A stretch of DNA of 64,000 bases from Dissulfurimicrobium hydrothermale (GTDB lineage: Bacteria > Desulfobacterota > Dissulfuribacteria > Dissulfuribacterales > Sh68). Made by a program: the position numbers and the translations under genes. Positions 1 through 8,356 of the stretch are shown piece by piece. Numbering within the stretch: the first letter of the stretch is position 1; every line of letters starts with the position of its first letter. The DNA is taken from NCBI RefSeq assembly GCF_022026155.1, contig NZ_CP085041.1:1396306-1460305 (forward strand), given 5' to 3'. The notes under the pieces are model-generated. The model saw only the letters and a program-made list of their open reading frames with translations, made no database searches and had not been told where the DNA came from.

Positions 1-1
1 C

Positions 2-268
2 TATTCAAAGATTAAATTCATAAACTGGAAGCTTGGTATTTCCATCGGGATAGCCATGATGGCTGGTGGATTTATCGGTCCGAAACTTACTGAACTCATT
101 ACACTCTCTCAGTTTAAGTTCTTCTTTGGGTGGATACTCATAGTTCTTGCTGCTCTCATGTTCTGGCAAACTACACCTGGTTACATAGAAAAGAACAAGA
201 AGGAAAAGGCCATCCTCCAGGAATTTAAGAAAAAAGCGGCAGAGGCAGCTGCAAAGGCCGGAAAGTAA
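2..268 (+). CDS. TauE/SafE-type permease, C-terminal part (5' end outside window)
   Basis: The frame is open from the first bases of the window, so this is the end of a longer gene. The visible 88 residues have two hydrophobic segments and a Gly-rich turn (GGFIGPKL) followed by a charged Lys/Ala-rich tail. This matches the second part of a DUF81 repeat of the sulfite/organosulfonate exporter family TauE/SafE, inner-membrane anion permeases. The next gene, 20 bases downstream behind an AAGGAG ribosome site, encodes a single half-size repeat of the same fold, so this may be its partner half. It could equally be the tail of a full-length permease. Confidence 0.6.
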   Translation, partial: YSKIKFINWKLGISIGIAMMAGGFIGPKLTELITLSQFKFFFGWILIVLAALMFWQTTPGYIEKNKKEKAILQEFKKKAAEAAAKAGK

Positions 269-288
269 CTTAAAAAGGAGAATCAGAT

Positions 289-678
289 ATGAAAGTAGAA
301 TTTTGGGGACAGGAATTTGAGGCCAATCTCTTTATCGGTTGTATCGGCGGCTTTTTGATTGCCATTATGTCTTCCATGTTTGGTTTCGGCGGCGGGCCTT
401 TCATAGTGCCACTTATGACTGTCGGCATGGGACTTCCGATGTACATTGTTGTCGGGAGTTCGCTCCTTGCCATCTTTTTTAACACACTTATGGGTACTAT
501 AAGGCACTATCAGTTCGGAAATTTTGATCTCATACTCTTTTTATCGATGTTCCCTGCGGCATTACTTGGGGGTTATATAGGTCCACAGATAGCCAAAAGG
601 GTGAGCCCTTTAATGGTAAAAAGGATTGCGGTTGTAGGGCTTTTGCTCCTGGCGCTGAATCTTTTGAACATATTTTAG
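289..678 (+). CDS. Half-size TauE/SafE family permease
   Basis: This is a 129-residue protein with about four membrane segments and the motif GFGGGPFIVP at residues 33-42, the signature of one TauE/SafE (DUF81) repeat. Family members normally carry two such repeats in about 250 residues; this gene has one. The substrate cannot be read from sequence; sulfite, sulfonate or other anion export is known for the family. The start is set by AAGGAG eight bases upstream of the ATG. With the preceding gene it probably forms a two-subunit transporter equivalent to the usual fused protein. It ends before a strong inverted-repeat terminator shared with feoB. Confidence 0.75.
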   Translation: MKVEFWGQEFEANLFIGCIGGFLIAIMSSMFGFGGGPFIVPLMTVGMGLPMYIVVGSSLLAIFFNTLMGTIRHYQFGNFDLILFLSMFPAALLGGYIGPQIAKRVSPLMVKRIAVVGLLLLALNLLNIF

Positions 679-697
679 ATTTGTAAAAATTCATTTC

Positions 698-760
698 GAC
701 TACCCTTTCTTTTTGCCGCAGGCCCTCCTCCCTCCATTAAAGAAAGGGTAGTCTTTCTTC
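698..760. terminator. Bidirectional terminator between convergent genes
   Basis: A perfect 15-bp inverted repeat (arms 698-712 and 739-753, GACTACCCTTTCTTT and its complement) lies between the TauE-half gene and feoB, which converge here. A T-rich stretch follows on the plus strand and an A/T-rich run precedes it, so it can stop transcription from both sides. The 26-base loop is longer than usual. Confidence 0.75.
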
Positions 761-769
761 CGTTGGTTT

Positions 770-2965
770 TTAGAAATTTCCTGATGCGAGACATCTCATA
801 GCAAGGCAGCTCCATTTTATCAAAAAAGCCGCAATCCATGCAAGTATAAGTAGATAACTTACAGTAAATACAGTCCAGCCAACAGAGCCCGTCTCCCTCC
901 AGATGGTTATAATCGTCACTATGCAAGGCGTATAAATGAGCACGAAGACCATAAAGGCAAGGGCGGTGGCTGGAGTAAGACCGCTTTTTCGAAGGACATC
1001 TTTAAGGTCATGGGTATCTTCCCCCTGGTCATCGGCCTGAAACAGCACGCCCATGGTGCTCACCACCACCTCTTTCGCCACAAATCCTGTAAGAAGGCTC
1101 ACCCCTAGGCGCCAGTCAAAACCAAGCGGCCTGAGCACCGGTTCGATAGCCTTTCCTATGCGACCTATGTAGCTGTGCGCCATGCGTTCCTTGGCCATTT
1201 TCCTTTCTATAGTGCGTAGTCTTTCTTTTAGTTGACCCGTTAGCTGCATTTGTTTAGATGGATCGTTGCTCTGTGAAGCAGCCGCTATATCCTTTTCGAT
1301 AGATGATTTCTGGGTCGGATAGTCTTGACTATATGGCACATTTCTTGGGAATGCCCCGAGAAACCAGATCACTATGGAAAAGGCTAGGACTACCCCACCC
1401 ATCTTTTGAAGATATACTTTTGCCTTATCCCACATGTGTATAATGAGGCTCTTGATGGTCGGGAGCCTGTATGGAGGGAGCTCCAGTACAAAAGGTGCGG
1501 CTTCGCCTTTGAAAAGGAGGCGTTTAAATAACTGTCCCATTAGGATAGCAAGGACTATCCCGAGGATATAAACGAAGAAGATTATATTGCCTTCCCTGCC
1601 GGGGAAGAAGACGCTGGCAAGCAGCACATACACAGGAAGCCTGGCAGAGCAACTCATAAGCGGGTTTATGAGGATAGTGAGGATGCGGTCACGCCTGGTT
1701 TCAAGTGTGCGGGTGGCCATGATGGCCGGGACATTGCATCCGAAACCCATAAGGAGGGGAATGAACGACTTACCGTGTAGCCCTAGGGTGTGCATCACCC
1801 TGTCCATTATGAAGGCTGCTCTTGCCATATATCCTGTATCTTCAAAGAGGCTTATCCCCAGAAACAATAAGACTATATTGGGTAGGAATACAAGGACGCC
1901 ACCTACGCCTCCAATGATGCCATTTACTATCAATTCCTTGATCATGCCGTCGGGGAGGAGTCTTTCAGATACATGCGCTGCAATGTCAACAGCTGATTGT
2001 ATCCATGAAACTGGATATGATCCGATGGTGAATGTGCCCTGGAAAAGGAGATACATGAACAGAATGAAGACAGGAAAGCCGAATACCCTGTTGGTAAGTA
2101 CTTGGTCTATATGATCGCTCATGGTCTTTTTTGCTACAGCGGACAGGCGCATGGTTTCTTTGAGCGCCCCTGAGATAAAACCATATCTTGCTTCGGCAAT
2201 GAGGGTCTCGGGGTCGTCTTCAAATATGCCTTGCAGATGGTCTCTGCTGATGTCAGTCTGTTTAATAACAGCTTCTCCCTCTGGGGAGGCGGCAACAGCC
2301 TTTTTTACAAGCGGGTCATTCTCGATGAGTTTGACCGCGGTCCAACGCGGGTAATAGCGGTTGGCTATATCAGGGACCCCCTTCAGCCTTTGTCTGATCT
2401 TTTCAATTTCCTCTTCTATCTCCTGGCCGTAATGGATATGGACATGCCTAGAGATAGGATCTCTGTCAGCTGAAACCTCAAGGACGGTATCAAGGAGTTC
2501 TTTTATCCCTTCACCCCTTGTTCCAATGGTCTTTACGATAGGTACCCCTAAAAGTCTTGCTAAATTGTCATAGTCGGTGATTATCCCTCTCGCATGGGCC
2601 ACATCCACCATATTCATGGCAAAGACGAGGCGGATATTGAGTTCTATGAGTTGAGTTGCGAGGTACAGGTTTCTTTCAAGATTGGATGCGTCAAGCACAT
2701 CAACGACCACGTCGGGCTGTTCATCCAGGATGAAATTCCTTGAAACGACTTCCTCTACAGAATAGGCGGTGAGTGAATAGATACCAGGCAGATCAACTAT
2801 GCGTATTTTTGAGCCTCTGTGTAAAAGCACCCCTTCTTTTTTTTCAACCGTGACGCCTGCCCAGTTTCCAACCTTTTGATGGGCCCCAGTGAGCTGATTA
2901 AACAGCGTAGTCTTGCCGGCATTTGGATTTCCGGCCAATGCTATAACAATTTCTTTTTTATCCAT
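770..2965 (-). CDS. feoB: Ferrous iron transport protein B
   Basis: FeoB is the inner-membrane GTP-dependent Fe(II) transporter used under anoxic conditions. The 731-residue product has an N-terminal G domain with G1 GNPNAGKTT (residues 12-20), G3 DLPG and the G4-like NMVD, a helical GDI-like region, then the polytopic Gate/FeoB C domain with MGFGCNVPA and the late YTPC motif. Length is normal. No feoA or feoC is fused or adjacent; a FeoB-associated Cys-rich peptide lies 48 kb away at 51008. The gene follows cvpA by nine bases, so it is probably the last gene of an acyltransferase-cvpA-feoB operon, ending at the hairpin at 698-760. Confidence 0.97.
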   Translation of the reverse strand: MDKKEIVIALAGNPNAGKTTLFNQLTGAHQKVGNWAGVTVEKKEGVLLHRGSKIRIVDLPGIYSLTAYSVEEVVSRNFILDEQPDVVVDVLDASNLERNLYLATQLIELNIRLVFAMNMVDVAHARGIITDYDNLARLLGVPIVKTIGTRGEGIKELLDTVLEVSADRDPISRHVHIHYGQEIEEEIEKIRQRLKGVPDIANRYYPRWTAVKLIENDPLVKKAVAASPEGEAVIKQTDISRDHLQGIFEDDPETLIAEARYGFISGALKETMRLSAVAKKTMSDHIDQVLTNRVFGFPVFILFMYLLFQGTFTIGSYPVSWIQSAVDIAAHVSERLLPDGMIKELIVNGIIGGVGGVLVFLPNIVLLFLGISLFEDTGYMARAAFIMDRVMHTLGLHGKSFIPLLMGFGCNVPAIMATRTLETRRDRILTILINPLMSCSARLPVYVLLASVFFPGREGNIIFFVYILGIVLAILMGQLFKRLLFKGEAAPFVLELPPYRLPTIKSLIIHMWDKAKVYLQKMGGVVLAFSIVIWFLGAFPRNVPYSQDYPTQKSSIEKDIAAASQSNDPSKQMQLTGQLKERLRTIERKMAKERMAHSYIGRIGKAIEPVLRPLGFDWRLGVSLLTGFVAKEVVVSTMGVLFQADDQGEDTHDLKDVLRKSGLTPATALAFMVFVLIYTPCIVTIITIWRETGSVGWTVFTVSYLLILAWIAAFLIKWSCLAMRCLASGNF

Positions 2966-2974
2966 CTTTTGTCC

Positions 2975-3538
2975 CTATACCTCTATACCTGCTTCCGTAG
3001 CATCGTGATGGATTTGTTTCCATTTCCACATAAAGCGGCCTTTTATGTGATCAGGAACAAGGGCGCAGAGCGCCTGCGATATCTGACTTAACCTTGGATA
3101 AAGCAGAGAATCAGCAAGAAGAGGGCTCCTTGCAGGCAAAAAGACCGTAAGCAGAAATATTATCACGCCTGTCAGTATCAAACCCTTTGCAAGGCCTATA
3201 AGCCCCCCCATTATCCTGTCCACCAAAGTGAGATGGAGGGTCTTTAACAAACCCTTTATAATGATCCCAATTATTATAAAGGCCATGTAGACCAAGATAA
3301 ACAATAGAAAGAATGCGATCAAAGATCTGAATATTTCTTCTTTGATAAAAGGTGTAAGCCTGTCAGAAAGGATTGAGAAATGGGTCATGCCTACCCAAAA
3401 ACCCAGCAATATTCCAAGGAGTGAGGCTGCCGAGCGGCTGAAGCCCACAAAAAATCCTCTCAGCACGGTAATGGCGATGATGATTGTTATTATAAAGTCA
3501 AGTATATTAAAATGTATGTTGGCTGTATTAAACCACAT
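2975..3538 (-). CDS. CvpA family membrane protein
   Basis: The product has 187 residues with four or five hydrophobic segments and the conserved early pattern NILDFIITIIIAITVLRGFFVGF typical of CvpA (named in E. coli for colicin V production; its general role is envelope-related and not well defined). I place the start at the ATG at 3538 because GGAGGAG lies directly upstream of it; a longer reading would bury that ribosome site inside the gene. It sits between the DUF374 acyltransferase and feoB on the same strand. Confidence 0.85.
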   Translation of the reverse strand: MWFNTANIHFNILDFIITIIIAITVLRGFFVGFSRSAASLLGILLGFWVGMTHFSILSDRLTPFIKEEIFRSLIAFFLLFILVYMAFIIIGIIIKGLLKTLHLTLVDRIMGGLIGLAKGLILTGVIIFLLTVFLPARSPLLADSLLYPRLSQISQALCALVPDHIKGRFMWKWKQIHHDATEAGIEV

Positions 3539-3590
3539 ATCTCCTCCCAATCCATCCTCTTCCTTGGGAAGAGGGGGATTTTCTAGATAT

Positions 3591-4331
3591 TCATCGGTTG
3601 TTTTGCCCTGCTGTCAATACGTTTTCGGCCATCGTTGTAGCCTGATTTAATTCATCTTCTAGGAGTTTTCGATACGATTCAAGGGCCGGTCCCCTTGCAT
3701 CATTGGGTACGTAAAAAGGTTTTCCATATGTCAGTACAATTTTTGAGAATGGCCAAGGAAGGATCGTTTTGTCCCAACTGTTGAACATGATTGCTGGTTT
3801 TGCTGTAAATCCAATAGGTATGACCGGTGCTCCGGTATCCCTGGAAAGAATCAGGGCACCCTTTTGCGCAATGCGAGCAGGGCCCCGGGAGCCATCCGCC
3901 ACTATACCGGCTCCAATATTGTAACGCCTCATGGCCCCGGCCATATCTCTTAAGGCCTTTATACCTCCCTTGAGCCTTGAACCCCTTACAGGTATCTGTC
4001 CCCATCTTTTGATGCAGCGTGCCACCCAATCGCCATCTGAGCTGCCGCTAACCATGATGACCGCTTTGCGGTGTCTGAAATGAAACAAGATGTATATAAG
4101 GCTGAAATGCCACAGTGCGATTATAACAGGTATCTCCGATCCGAGGATAGATCTTGCCTCCGCGTTTCCGGCTGTAATAACCCTGCACGACGAAAGCCAT
4201 ATCTCGGCTACAGTAAGAAGGGGTCTTTCAATCCAGGTGGTCGGTCTCGTTCCAGCTGTTTTGTGAAATTCATCTGAAACCTCTCGCACTTCCATAGGGC
4301 ATGAGGTAACATAAAGTACCAAATGCTTCAA
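3591..4331 (-). CDS. DUF374 lysophospholipid acyltransferase family protein
   Basis: This is a roughly 235-246-residue protein of the LPLAT superfamily, DUF374 branch. Visible markers are an early hydrophobic segment, the WHFSLIYI box where the family has its catalytic histidine, SGSSDGDW, and the ADGSRGPA block that follows in these acyltransferases. Members act at the inner membrane on lipid A or phospholipid precursors; the acceptor here is not known. The start is uncertain: the longest frame begins at TTG 4331 and an internal ATG is at 4295, neither with a clear ribosome site. It is divergent from xseB with only 14 bases between the longest readings. Confidence 0.8.
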   Translation of the reverse strand: MKHLVLYVTSCPMEVREVSDEFHKTAGTRPTTWIERPLLTVAEIWLSSCRVITAGNAEARSILGSEIPVIIALWHFSLIYILFHFRHRKAVIMVSGSSDGDWVARCIKRWGQIPVRGSRLKGGIKALRDMAGAMRRYNIGAGIVADGSRGPARIAQKGALILSRDTGAPVIPIGFTAKPAIMFNSWDKTILPWPFSKIVLTYGKPFYVPNDARGPALESYRKLLEDELNQATTMAENVLTAGQNNR

Positions 4332-4345
4332 GTCTGAGGTCTGCT

Positions 4346-4591
4346 ATGTCTAGTAAAAAAATGCGTTTTGAGGCAGCCATGTCAAGGCTCGAAGGGATTG
4401 TCGGTGAGCTTGAATCAGAAAGGCTTTCTCTTGAAGACGCCTTGAAGCTCTACGAAGAAGGGATAAAACTTGCTAGGTACTGTGCGACATATCTCGATTC
4501 GATAGAAAGAAGGATAGATGAACTTGCAAAAGGGGATGACGGGATTGTTATAAGGCCCTCAGATATAGATAAAGAGGTGGACAAGTCTTGA
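4346..4591 (+). CDS. xseB: Exodeoxyribonuclease VII small subunit
   Basis: The 81-residue protein has the two-helix XseB pattern: RFEAAMSRLEGIVGELES, then LSLEDALKLYEEGIKLARYC. XseB pairs with XseA to degrade single-stranded DNA in the cytoplasm. The stop overlaps the ispA start by four bases, giving the xseB-ispA-dxs order that is common in proteobacteria. XseA is not in this window. Confidence 0.93.
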   Translation: MSSKKMRFEAAMSRLEGIVGELESERLSLEDALKLYEEGIKLARYCATYLDSIERRIDELAKGDDGIVIRPSDIDKEVDKS

Positions 4592-5484
4592 ACGCCAGCC
4601 TTGAAACTTATTTAAAGAAACAAATCTCAAAGATAGATTCCGCTTTGGAGAGATTGCTGCCCATAGAGACTGGCCTGTCCGGACCGGTCTTCGAGGCTAT
4701 GCGCTATAGTTTGATGGCAGGTGGAAAGAGGCTGCGCCCGATTCTGCTCCTCGCAGGTGCTGAAGCGGTCGGAGGCAATGCAGCGGATTTCATCCCTTTT
4801 GCCTGCGCAATTGAATGCATTCATACATATTCGCTCATTCATGATGATCTTCCCTCTATGGATGATGACGATCTCAGAAGGGGCCGACCTACCTGTCATA
4901 AGGTATTCGGAGAGGCGGTGGCTATACTTGCCGGAGACGGTTTATTGACCTTTGCCTTTGAACTCATGAGCAATAAAGATTTGATAGGTCATATACCGCC
5001 AGAGCGTGCAAATAGGGCCATCTTTATCATTGCCAAGGCTGCTGGGCCATTCGGCATGGTAGGCGGGCAGACGGCCGATATACTCCTTGAGGGCAGGGAC
5101 GCTGATCCAGGTATGTTGTCCTTTATTCATAGCCATAAGACAGGGGCCATGATCCAGGCGTCTGTTGAGGCTGGCGGGATCTTGGGTGAAGGGACCCGGG
5201 AGGAGGTGGAGTGGCTAAGTAGATATGGGGCGGCCTTGGGCCTTGCCTTTCAAATTGTAGACGATATCCTTGATATTGAAGGCGAGAGGGCTATTATAGG
5301 AAAGCCTGTAGGTTCCGATGCAAAAAAGAAAAAGATCACATATCCTGCCGTATTTGGAATGGCCGAGGCAAAGAGAAAGGCTGCCATCCTGCTCGACGAG
5401 GCGTTGTCAGCCATCGCCCATTTTGATGAAAAGGCCGAACCGCTTCGGGCCTTAGCCCGCTATGTGGTCGAGAGGGATAGATGA
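4588..5484 (+). CDS. ispA: Polyprenyl diphosphate synthase (farnesyl/geranyl type)
   Basis: This 298-residue trans-prenyltransferase condenses IPP with allylic diphosphates to make geranyl and farnesyl diphosphate for quinone and undecaprenol synthesis. The first Asp-rich motif is [10 protein letters not shown] (residues 86-95), with GGKRLRP at 45-51, and the second Asp-rich motif is DDILD. The two-residue insert in the first motif is the bacterial FPP synthase form. It is translationally coupled to xseB and ends one base before the dxs start codon. Confidence 0.93.
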   Translation: MNASLETYLKKQISKIDSALERLLPIETGLSGPVFEAMRYSLMAGGKRLRPILLLAGAEAVGGNAADFIPFACAIECIHTYSLIHDDLPSMDDDDLRRGRPTCHKVFGEAVAILAGDGLLTFAFELMSNKDLIGHIPPERANRAIFIIAKAAGPFGMVGGQTADILLEGRDADPGMLSFIHSHKTGAMIQASVEAGGILGEGTREEVEWLSRYGAALGLAFQIVDDILDIEGERAIIGKPVGSDAKKKKITYPAVFGMAEAKRKAAILLDEALSAIAHFDEKAEPLRALARYVVERDR

Positions 5485-5485
5485 T

Positions 5486-7378
5486 ATGCCCGGGTTTCTT
5501 GACACCATCCATTCACCAAAAGATATAAAAGGGCTCAAACCAAAAGAATTGAATGAACTTGCCCTCGAGATCCGCAAGAAGATCGTAGAGACTGTCTCTA
5601 ATACAGGCGGGCACTTGGCGCCAAGCCTTGGCGTTGTAGAGCTCGCTATAGCTATACACTATGTTTTTAACGCACCCGAAGACAGAGTTATATGGGATGT
5701 CGGACATCAGGCCTATGCCCACAAGCTTCTGACCGGGAGGGTTTGTAAATTTCATACACTTCGACAGTTCAAAGGCATAAGTGGTTTTCCAAAACGCAGT
5801 GAGAGCCCTTATGACTCCCTTGATACAGGACACAGCAGCACATCCATCTCGGCAGGACTTGGAATGACCACCGCCCTAAGGCTCAAAGGTGAGCCCGGTA
5901 AGGTGATAGCCGTCATCGGAGATGGCTCAATGACCGCCGGCCTTGCGTTCGAGGCCTTGAACAATGCAGGTCACCTGAGGAGGGACATAATCGTCATATT
6001 AAATGACAATGAGATGTCCATATCTCCGAACGTGGGTGCGCTTTCCTCTTTTTTGAGTAGAAAACTCACAGGCAAGCTGATATCTAGGCTCAAGATGGAG
6101 ATAGAGTCCTTTTTGAAACGCTCCGGCACTGGTGAACAGATATGGACGTTATTGAAAAAAAGCGAGGATTCCCTCAAGAGTCTTTTTACCCCAGGTATGC
6201 TTTTTGAGGCCCTTCAGTTTGAATATGTCGGCCCTTTGCCCGGCCATAACCTTGAAATATTGATAGAGACGCTCCAGAATGTAAGTAAGATCCCCGGCCC
6301 AATCCTTCTGCACGTGCTTACCAAGAAAGGTAAGGGTTATCCACCGGCCGAAAGGCGCCCAGAGGACTTTCATGGCGTCGGTCCGTTTGAGATATCAACG
6401 GGTGAACCAAAGACGACCAAAAAATCAGTACCTCCTACCTATACCTCTGTCTTTGGCCAGACACTGATCAAGTTGGCCAAAGATGATAAACGTATAGTCG
6501 CCATAACTGCAGCTATGCCGTCAGGCACCGGACTCAGCGCCTTTGCAAGGGAGTTCCCGGAGCGCTTTTTTGACGTTGGCATTGCAGAGCAACATGCCGT
6601 GACCTTTGCAGCAGGCCTTGCTATTGAGGGATTAAGGCCGATTGTCGCTATCTATTCGACCTTTTTACAAAGGGCCTACGATCAGGTCATTCATGATGTG
6701 TGCCTCACCGCCCAGCCAGTTGTATTTGCAATAGACAGAGGTGGGCTCGTAGGAGACGACGGTCCAACACACCATGGTGCATTTGATATAAGTTTTTTGA
6801 GGGTGGTTCCGAATCTCATCATCATGTCACCGAAGGATGAAAACGAACTTCAGCACATGTTGTTTACCGCATTCAAACACAATGGGCCTGCTGCTATTCG
6901 GTACCCGAGGGGGGAAGGCGTTGGGGTAAGCATGGATTGGGAGTTAAAAGAAATACCCATCGGCAGTTGGGAAATGCTTTCAGAAGGCCCTGACGTCGCT
7001 ATTCTTGCCGTAGGACAGCATGTCAAAACCGCCCTTCTTGCCGCGGAGAAGCTTGCATTGAATGGATTTAATGCAACTATAGTAAACGCCCGTTTCATAA
7101 AACCTCTAGACAAAGAACTGTTGGCCAGGGTTTCATCCTTTACAAATGGCAGACTTATCACGGTTGAGGAGAATGCACTTATGGGGGGGTTCGGTTCTGC
7201 CGTTCTCGAAGGATTGAGCGACCTTGGCTGTTTGCCTAAAAAAGTGGTGAGGCTCGGCCTGCCTGATAGATTCATTGAGCATGGAACACAGGCGATACTT
7301 AGAGAGGTGCTTGGACTCGATGTGGAGACAATAGCCGGTGAGGCCTTGGCCCTCATCAGGGGTGCTGATGGACCTTAA
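5486..7378 (+). CDS. dxs: 1-deoxy-D-xylulose-5-phosphate synthase
   Basis: This thiamine-diphosphate enzyme makes DXP from pyruvate and glyceraldehyde 3-phosphate, the first step of the MEP pathway. The 630-residue product shows the transketolase-like layout: GDGSMTAG with downstream NDNEMSIS for ThDP/Mg binding, the pyrimidine domain with [10 protein letters not shown], and a C-terminal transketolase domain. The ATG at 5486 is chosen over an upstream in-frame ATG at 5462 because GAGAGG is correctly spaced before it and the upstream reading would overlap ispA. Neighbouring ispA uses the product's downstream prenyl units. Confidence 0.96.
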   Translation: MPGFLDTIHSPKDIKGLKPKELNELALEIRKKIVETVSNTGGHLAPSLGVVELAIAIHYVFNAPEDRVIWDVGHQAYAHKLLTGRVCKFHTLRQFKGISGFPKRSESPYDSLDTGHSSTSISAGLGMTTALRLKGEPGKVIAVIGDGSMTAGLAFEALNNAGHLRRDIIVILNDNEMSISPNVGALSSFLSRKLTGKLISRLKMEIESFLKRSGTGEQIWTLLKKSEDSLKSLFTPGMLFEALQFEYVGPLPGHNLEILIETLQNVSKIPGPILLHVLTKKGKGYPPAERRPEDFHGVGPFEISTGEPKTTKKSVPPTYTSVFGQTLIKLAKDDKRIVAITAAMPSGTGLSAFAREFPERFFDVGIAEQHAVTFAAGLAIEGLRPIVAIYSTFLQRAYDQVIHDVCLTAQPVVFAIDRGGLVGDDGPTHHGAFDISFLRVVPNLIIMSPKDENELQHMLFTAFKHNGPAAIRYPRGEGVGVSMDWELKEIPIGSWEMLSEGPDVAILAVGQHVKTALLAAEKLALNGFNATIVNARFIKPLDKELLARVSSFTNGRLITVEENALMGGFGSAVLEGLSDLGCLPKKVVRLGLPDRFIEHGTQAILREVLGLDVETIAGEALALIRGADGP

Positions 7379-8207
7379 AAAACCCCTCTGGCCCCTTTTT
7401 GAGTTTGTAACACAATTATATCTGATTAGCCCTCATGGCGGGCTGGAAGATCTAATTCAAGAACTTCCTGACGATCTCAAACTGTTGGATATAATATACA
7501 AACAGCCATCTATGCTCATTAGACCGATTGCCAGCGTCTTTGACAATCTGGCCTTGATCAAGAAGGGGCGAGACATAACCCTACCTGACATAAGAGATGA
7601 AGATGGTAAAGAGCTTCCTTTGTTCGATGCGATGATTTCTTTGACAAAACAGAGGGTGCTTGAGTATGAACTCGAGGCCATAAATTCCGCCTTGTGCGGT
7701 CCCTGTAGCTGTGTTTTGTGCTGTACTGGGCCTGATTTATCGGCAAGACAGGAATTTTTTGAGATACCACTTCTTGACGAGGAGATTTCGCTCTTCAGCA
7801 GGTTTCCGATTGTTGATTCCATGAAGTCGCGTGCAAAAACGGCTTATTCAGAGCCTGAACTTGAAATAGATGGCGCCCCATTTTATAAAAGACCTTCGGC
7901 CATCTATCATTGGGCCACAGGGTATAGTTTAATATTGGTAAGAGGTGCGGCATGTCCACATCTCAATGCTTCAGGCAGTTGCAATATATATTCTAGCAGA
8001 CCGGTTGCCTGCAGAAAGCCGCAGATATTTCCGTTCGTAATAGAGAGGCTCTCGGGCCGTCACCAGGATGCTGCAGAGAGATATTTAAGGCGCGATGCGC
8101 TCCTTGCGATATGGGATTGCCCGTACGTTAAGGAGTTCAAGGCCGAGATCATCACATATGCCAGACTCTGTAATTTGACTTGCATTTTTAAAGAAAACAA
8201 GGCATAA
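7368..8207 (+). CDS. YkgJ-like cysteine-cluster protein
   Basis: This is a 279-residue protein with a Cys cluster [10 protein letters not shown] in its middle and further cysteines (CPHL, CNIY, ACRKP) in the pattern of the YkgJ / zinc-or-iron-chelating domain family, whose function is not established. The ATG at 7368 has AGGGG just upstream and overlaps the dxs stop by 11 bases, so it is probably co-translated with dxs. It may be an Fe-S or Zn protein; no catalytic domain is recognisable outside the Cys region. There is no clear hydrophobic targeting signal. Confidence 0.7.
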   Translation: MDLKKPLWPLFEFVTQLYLISPHGGLEDLIQELPDDLKLLDIIYKQPSMLIRPIASVFDNLALIKKGRDITLPDIRDEDGKELPLFDAMISLTKQRVLEYELEAINSALCGPCSCVLCCTGPDLSARQEFFEIPLLDEEISLFSRFPIVDSMKSRAKTAYSEPELEIDGAPFYKRPSAIYHWATGYSLILVRGAACPHLNASGSCNIYSSRPVACRKPQIFPFVIERLSGRHQDAAERYLRRDALLAIWDCPYVKEFKAEIITYARLCNLTCIFKENKA

Positions 8208-8247
8208 GATGATGTTATTTTCTATAAAGTGAATTCATGTTTTATGG

Positions 8248-8277
8248 TTGACAAGAATATCTTTAATTGACTACAAT
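8248..8277 (+). promoter_or_regulatory. Sigma70-type promoter of ppsA
   Basis: A perfect -35 box TTGACA (8248-8253) and a -10 box TACAAT (8272-8277), 18 bases apart, lie in the 149-base gap before ppsA. The gene also has AAAGGAGA ahead of its ATG. Confidence 0.7.
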
Positions 8278-8356
8278 TTTTATGAATTAAAATTCAGGAT
8301 AATCATAAAGACAACTTTAGATATAAAAGAGACTTGCTTAAAGGAGAGTACATTTT

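Noticed and set aside
1587-2114. 175-codon plus-strand frame
   Set aside because: It is the antisense shadow of feoB; the feoB domains are continuous on the minus strand.
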